64,000 nt of DNA, taken from the NCBI RefSeq assembly GCF_042854845.1, contig NZ_AP031498.1:4898001-4962000 (forward strand). Direction: 5' to 3'. This DNA is from Maricurvus nonylphenolicus (GTDB lineage: Bacteria > Pseudomonadota > Gammaproteobacteria > Pseudomonadales > Cellvibrionaceae). A program made the position numbers and the translations under genes. Below, one piece after another: positions 62,798 to 64,000 of the stretch (positions within the stretch are counted from its first letter, which is position 1; each line of letters opens with the position of its first letter). The notes under the pieces are model-generated. The model was not told the origin of the DNA, searched no databases, and saw only the letters and a program-made list of their open reading frames with translations.

Positions 62798-62841
62798 ATC
62801 CACAGATTCAGTGAATCAGTGGCGGGAGAAGCTGTGGATAA
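62798..62841. repeat. Dispersed intergenic repeat, copy D
   Basis: ATCCACAG (62798-62805), 26 bases including GTGAATC, then CTGTGGAT (62832-62839) and AA. It is upstream of the DsbB-like gene and downstream of the mannitol-dehydrogenase-family gene. A short CCTGATCAATAATCAGG hairpin (62878-62894) follows and may end the latter gene. Confidence 0.7.
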
Positions 62842-62920
62842 ACAAGGGGAGGCCAGATACAGCAAGGCGGGAGAAAGCCTGATCAATAATCAGGCTTGTG
62901 TAAAGTAGCCGTTTAGTGGA

Positions 62921-64000
62921 TTAAATAAAGGAGGTTACTACCGACTGACAACCTTCAGCAATGAGCTGTTTGTGCCAATCAATAACCTGAGCAACAAGAT
63001 CGGGAAGCTCTTTATCCAAGCCGGAAAAGATGCTTTCCACAGCCAATACATTAGGCACTAACTGAGCAGATCCTGAAACGCGAAGTGTCATGGCCGTCAG
63101 TTGATCAGCAGCAGGATCAATAATGGTATAAGTTTCGCCATTATCACGCTGCCCCTGTAAATAACGAATCCAGCCAGCCAGTGCTAATGCCAGTATTGAT
63201 ATATCTCGCCCAGCAGCCCCATTCTCACGCAAACTAGCCAACCAGCGCTGGGGAATCTTTTGCGAACCATCCTGAGCGATTTGAGAGGTTTTATGATTTA
63301 AGGATGCATTGGCAAAACGTGCCAACAACTGATCTTTATAAGCTTCCACATCAAAGCCATCGGGCATGGACAAAGTTGGGGTAGCGATATTATCCATATA
63401 GGCACGAATAAAAGCCGCAAAGTCTTTATCTGCCACCACCTGATGTACGTAATCGTAACCGGCCAAATACCCCAGATAAGCGATAATGGAGTGACTGCCG
63501 TTAAGCAAGCGCAACTTCATATCTTCAAAGGGTTCGACATCGTCGACAAACAGAGCACCGACTTTATCCCAGGCGGGTACCGGGGTTTTAAAGTTGCTTT
63601 CTACTACCCACTGAGCAAAGGGCTCAGTAGCCACGGCGGCTAAATCTTCCATACCAAGCACTTCTCGCACACTGGCAATATCTTCTGGCGTTGTTGCTGG
63701 CACAATACGATCAACCATACTGCAAGGGAAGGCAACCGAGGTTTTTATCCAATGCGCCAGTGTGGTATCGATTTTCTCTGCAAAGGCTAACACCACTTTT
63801 TCGAGAATACGGCCATTGGCTGGCAGGTTGTCACAGCTGATCACGGTTAACGGCAGTTTGTTTTTGCGGCGTGTACGCAGGGCTGCCACTAAATAAGCCA
63901 CTGCAGTTTTAAGCTGAAATGGAAAATACTCCAGATCGTGAAGAATATCCGGATTTTTTTCATCCAGACTGTCCGCGGCAAAATCGTAGCAATAACCTTT
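62921..64000 (-). CDS. Mannitol dehydrogenase / fructuronate reductase family protein (cut by window edge)
   Basis: At least 359 residues of a polyol dehydrogenase (mannitol 2-dehydrogenase, or UxuB-type). The frame stays open to the right edge (the last visible part reads GYCYDFAADSLDEKNPDILH), so the GTG at 63901 is internal. VISCDNLPANG is the family NAD-domain end, and KLRLLNGSHSIIAYLG carries the catalytic lysine and histidine region. It oxidises a hexitol or reduces a ketose/uronate with NAD. The N-terminal Rossmann part lies beyond the window, so the exact subgroup is uncertain. Confidence 0.92.
   Translation of the reverse strand, partial: KGYCYDFAADSLDEKNPDILHDLEYFPFQLKTAVAYLVAALRTRRKNKLPLTVISCDNLPANGRILEKVVLAFAEKIDTTLAHWIKTSVAFPCSMVDRIVPATTPEDIASVREVLGMEDLAAVATEPFAQWVVESNFKTPVPAWDKVGALFVDDVEPFEDMKLRLLNGSHSIIAYLGYLAGYDYVHQVVADKDFAAFIRAYMDNIATPTLSMPDGFDVEAYKDQLLARFANASLNHKTSQIAQDGSQKIPQRWLASLRENGAAGRDISILALALAGWIRYLQGQRDNGETYTIIDPAADQLTAMTLRVSGSAQLVPNVLAVESIFSGLDKELPDLVAQVIDWHKQLIAEGCQSVVTSFI

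Noticed and set aside
61856..62841. Replication origin suggested by several DnaA-box words
   Set aside because: The boxes belong to a spaced repeat also found at 19081; there is no dnaA, dnaN, gyrB or parAB and no long A/T-rich unwinding region.

Overview
The window looks like chromosomal DNA of a free-living, probably marine, gammaproteobacterium. TonB-dependent receptors, AraC and LuxR/MalT-type regulators, many short-chain dehydrogenases, acyl-CoA enzymes and a YqiJ/YqiK/YjfI-type operon point to an oil-, sterol- or terpenoid-degrading relative of the Cellvibrionales/Spongiibacteraceae. That placement is inferred from gene content only. I saw no rRNA, tRNA, CRISPR array, phage or intact insertion sequence.

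Region 1 (1-12718) is a catabolic island. On the minus strand lie a flavoprotein Baeyer-Villiger monooxygenase, an SDR, a 2Fe-2S ferredoxin and the start of a TonB receptor, next to a large MalT-like regulator. On the plus strand lie a DUF3237 protein, an HSL-type esterase, a cytochrome P450 and an acyl-CoA synthetase. Together they suggest hydroxylation, oxidation to a ketone, Baeyer-Villiger insertion, ester or lactone hydrolysis and CoA activation of an alicyclic or terpenoid-like compound.

Region 2 (13000-24350) holds two orphan periplasmic binding proteins, a decayed TonB receptor, and a molybdopterin oxidoreductase with an AhpD-like protein. These face a divergent HxlR regulator across three phased palindromes. 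Next come a Zur-box-preceded merC-like/hisI/COG0523 GTPase operon and a binding-protein/histidine-kinase pair.

Region 3 (23800-42833) is a second catabolic or transport region: two paralogous cupins, MBL hydrolase, two iron-type alcohol dehydrogenases, a GMC oxidoreductase with a Tat subunit, an SDR-SDR fusion, two AraC regulators, MFS transporter, PLP decarboxylase and TonB receptor. Three promoters share a TGGCC-N16-TGGCC direct-repeat operator, which suggests one AraC regulon.

Region 4 (42951-55780) is the most unusual part: an eleven-gene minus-strand operon. It encodes a RHH-DUF2170 (YjfI-like) protein, PspA/IM30, YqiJ-like OB-fold membrane protein, YqiK-like flotillin, a 1769-residue AAA ATPase, a double zinc ribbon, a TerB-like protein, two membrane-associated unknowns, a transglutaminase-like protein and a further unknown. 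I read it as a membrane-remodelling or stress system of uncharacterised function.

Region 5 (56118-64000) has an XRE regulator, a beta-oxidation set (acyl-CoA dehydrogenase, MaoC hydratase, 3-hydroxyacyl-CoA-type SDR, thiolase), a DsbB-like protein and a mannitol-dehydrogenase-family gene cut by the window end. A dispersed intergenic repeat with a DnaA-box-like arm (ATCCACAG-N26-CTGTGGATAA) occurs four times in the window, three of them here.
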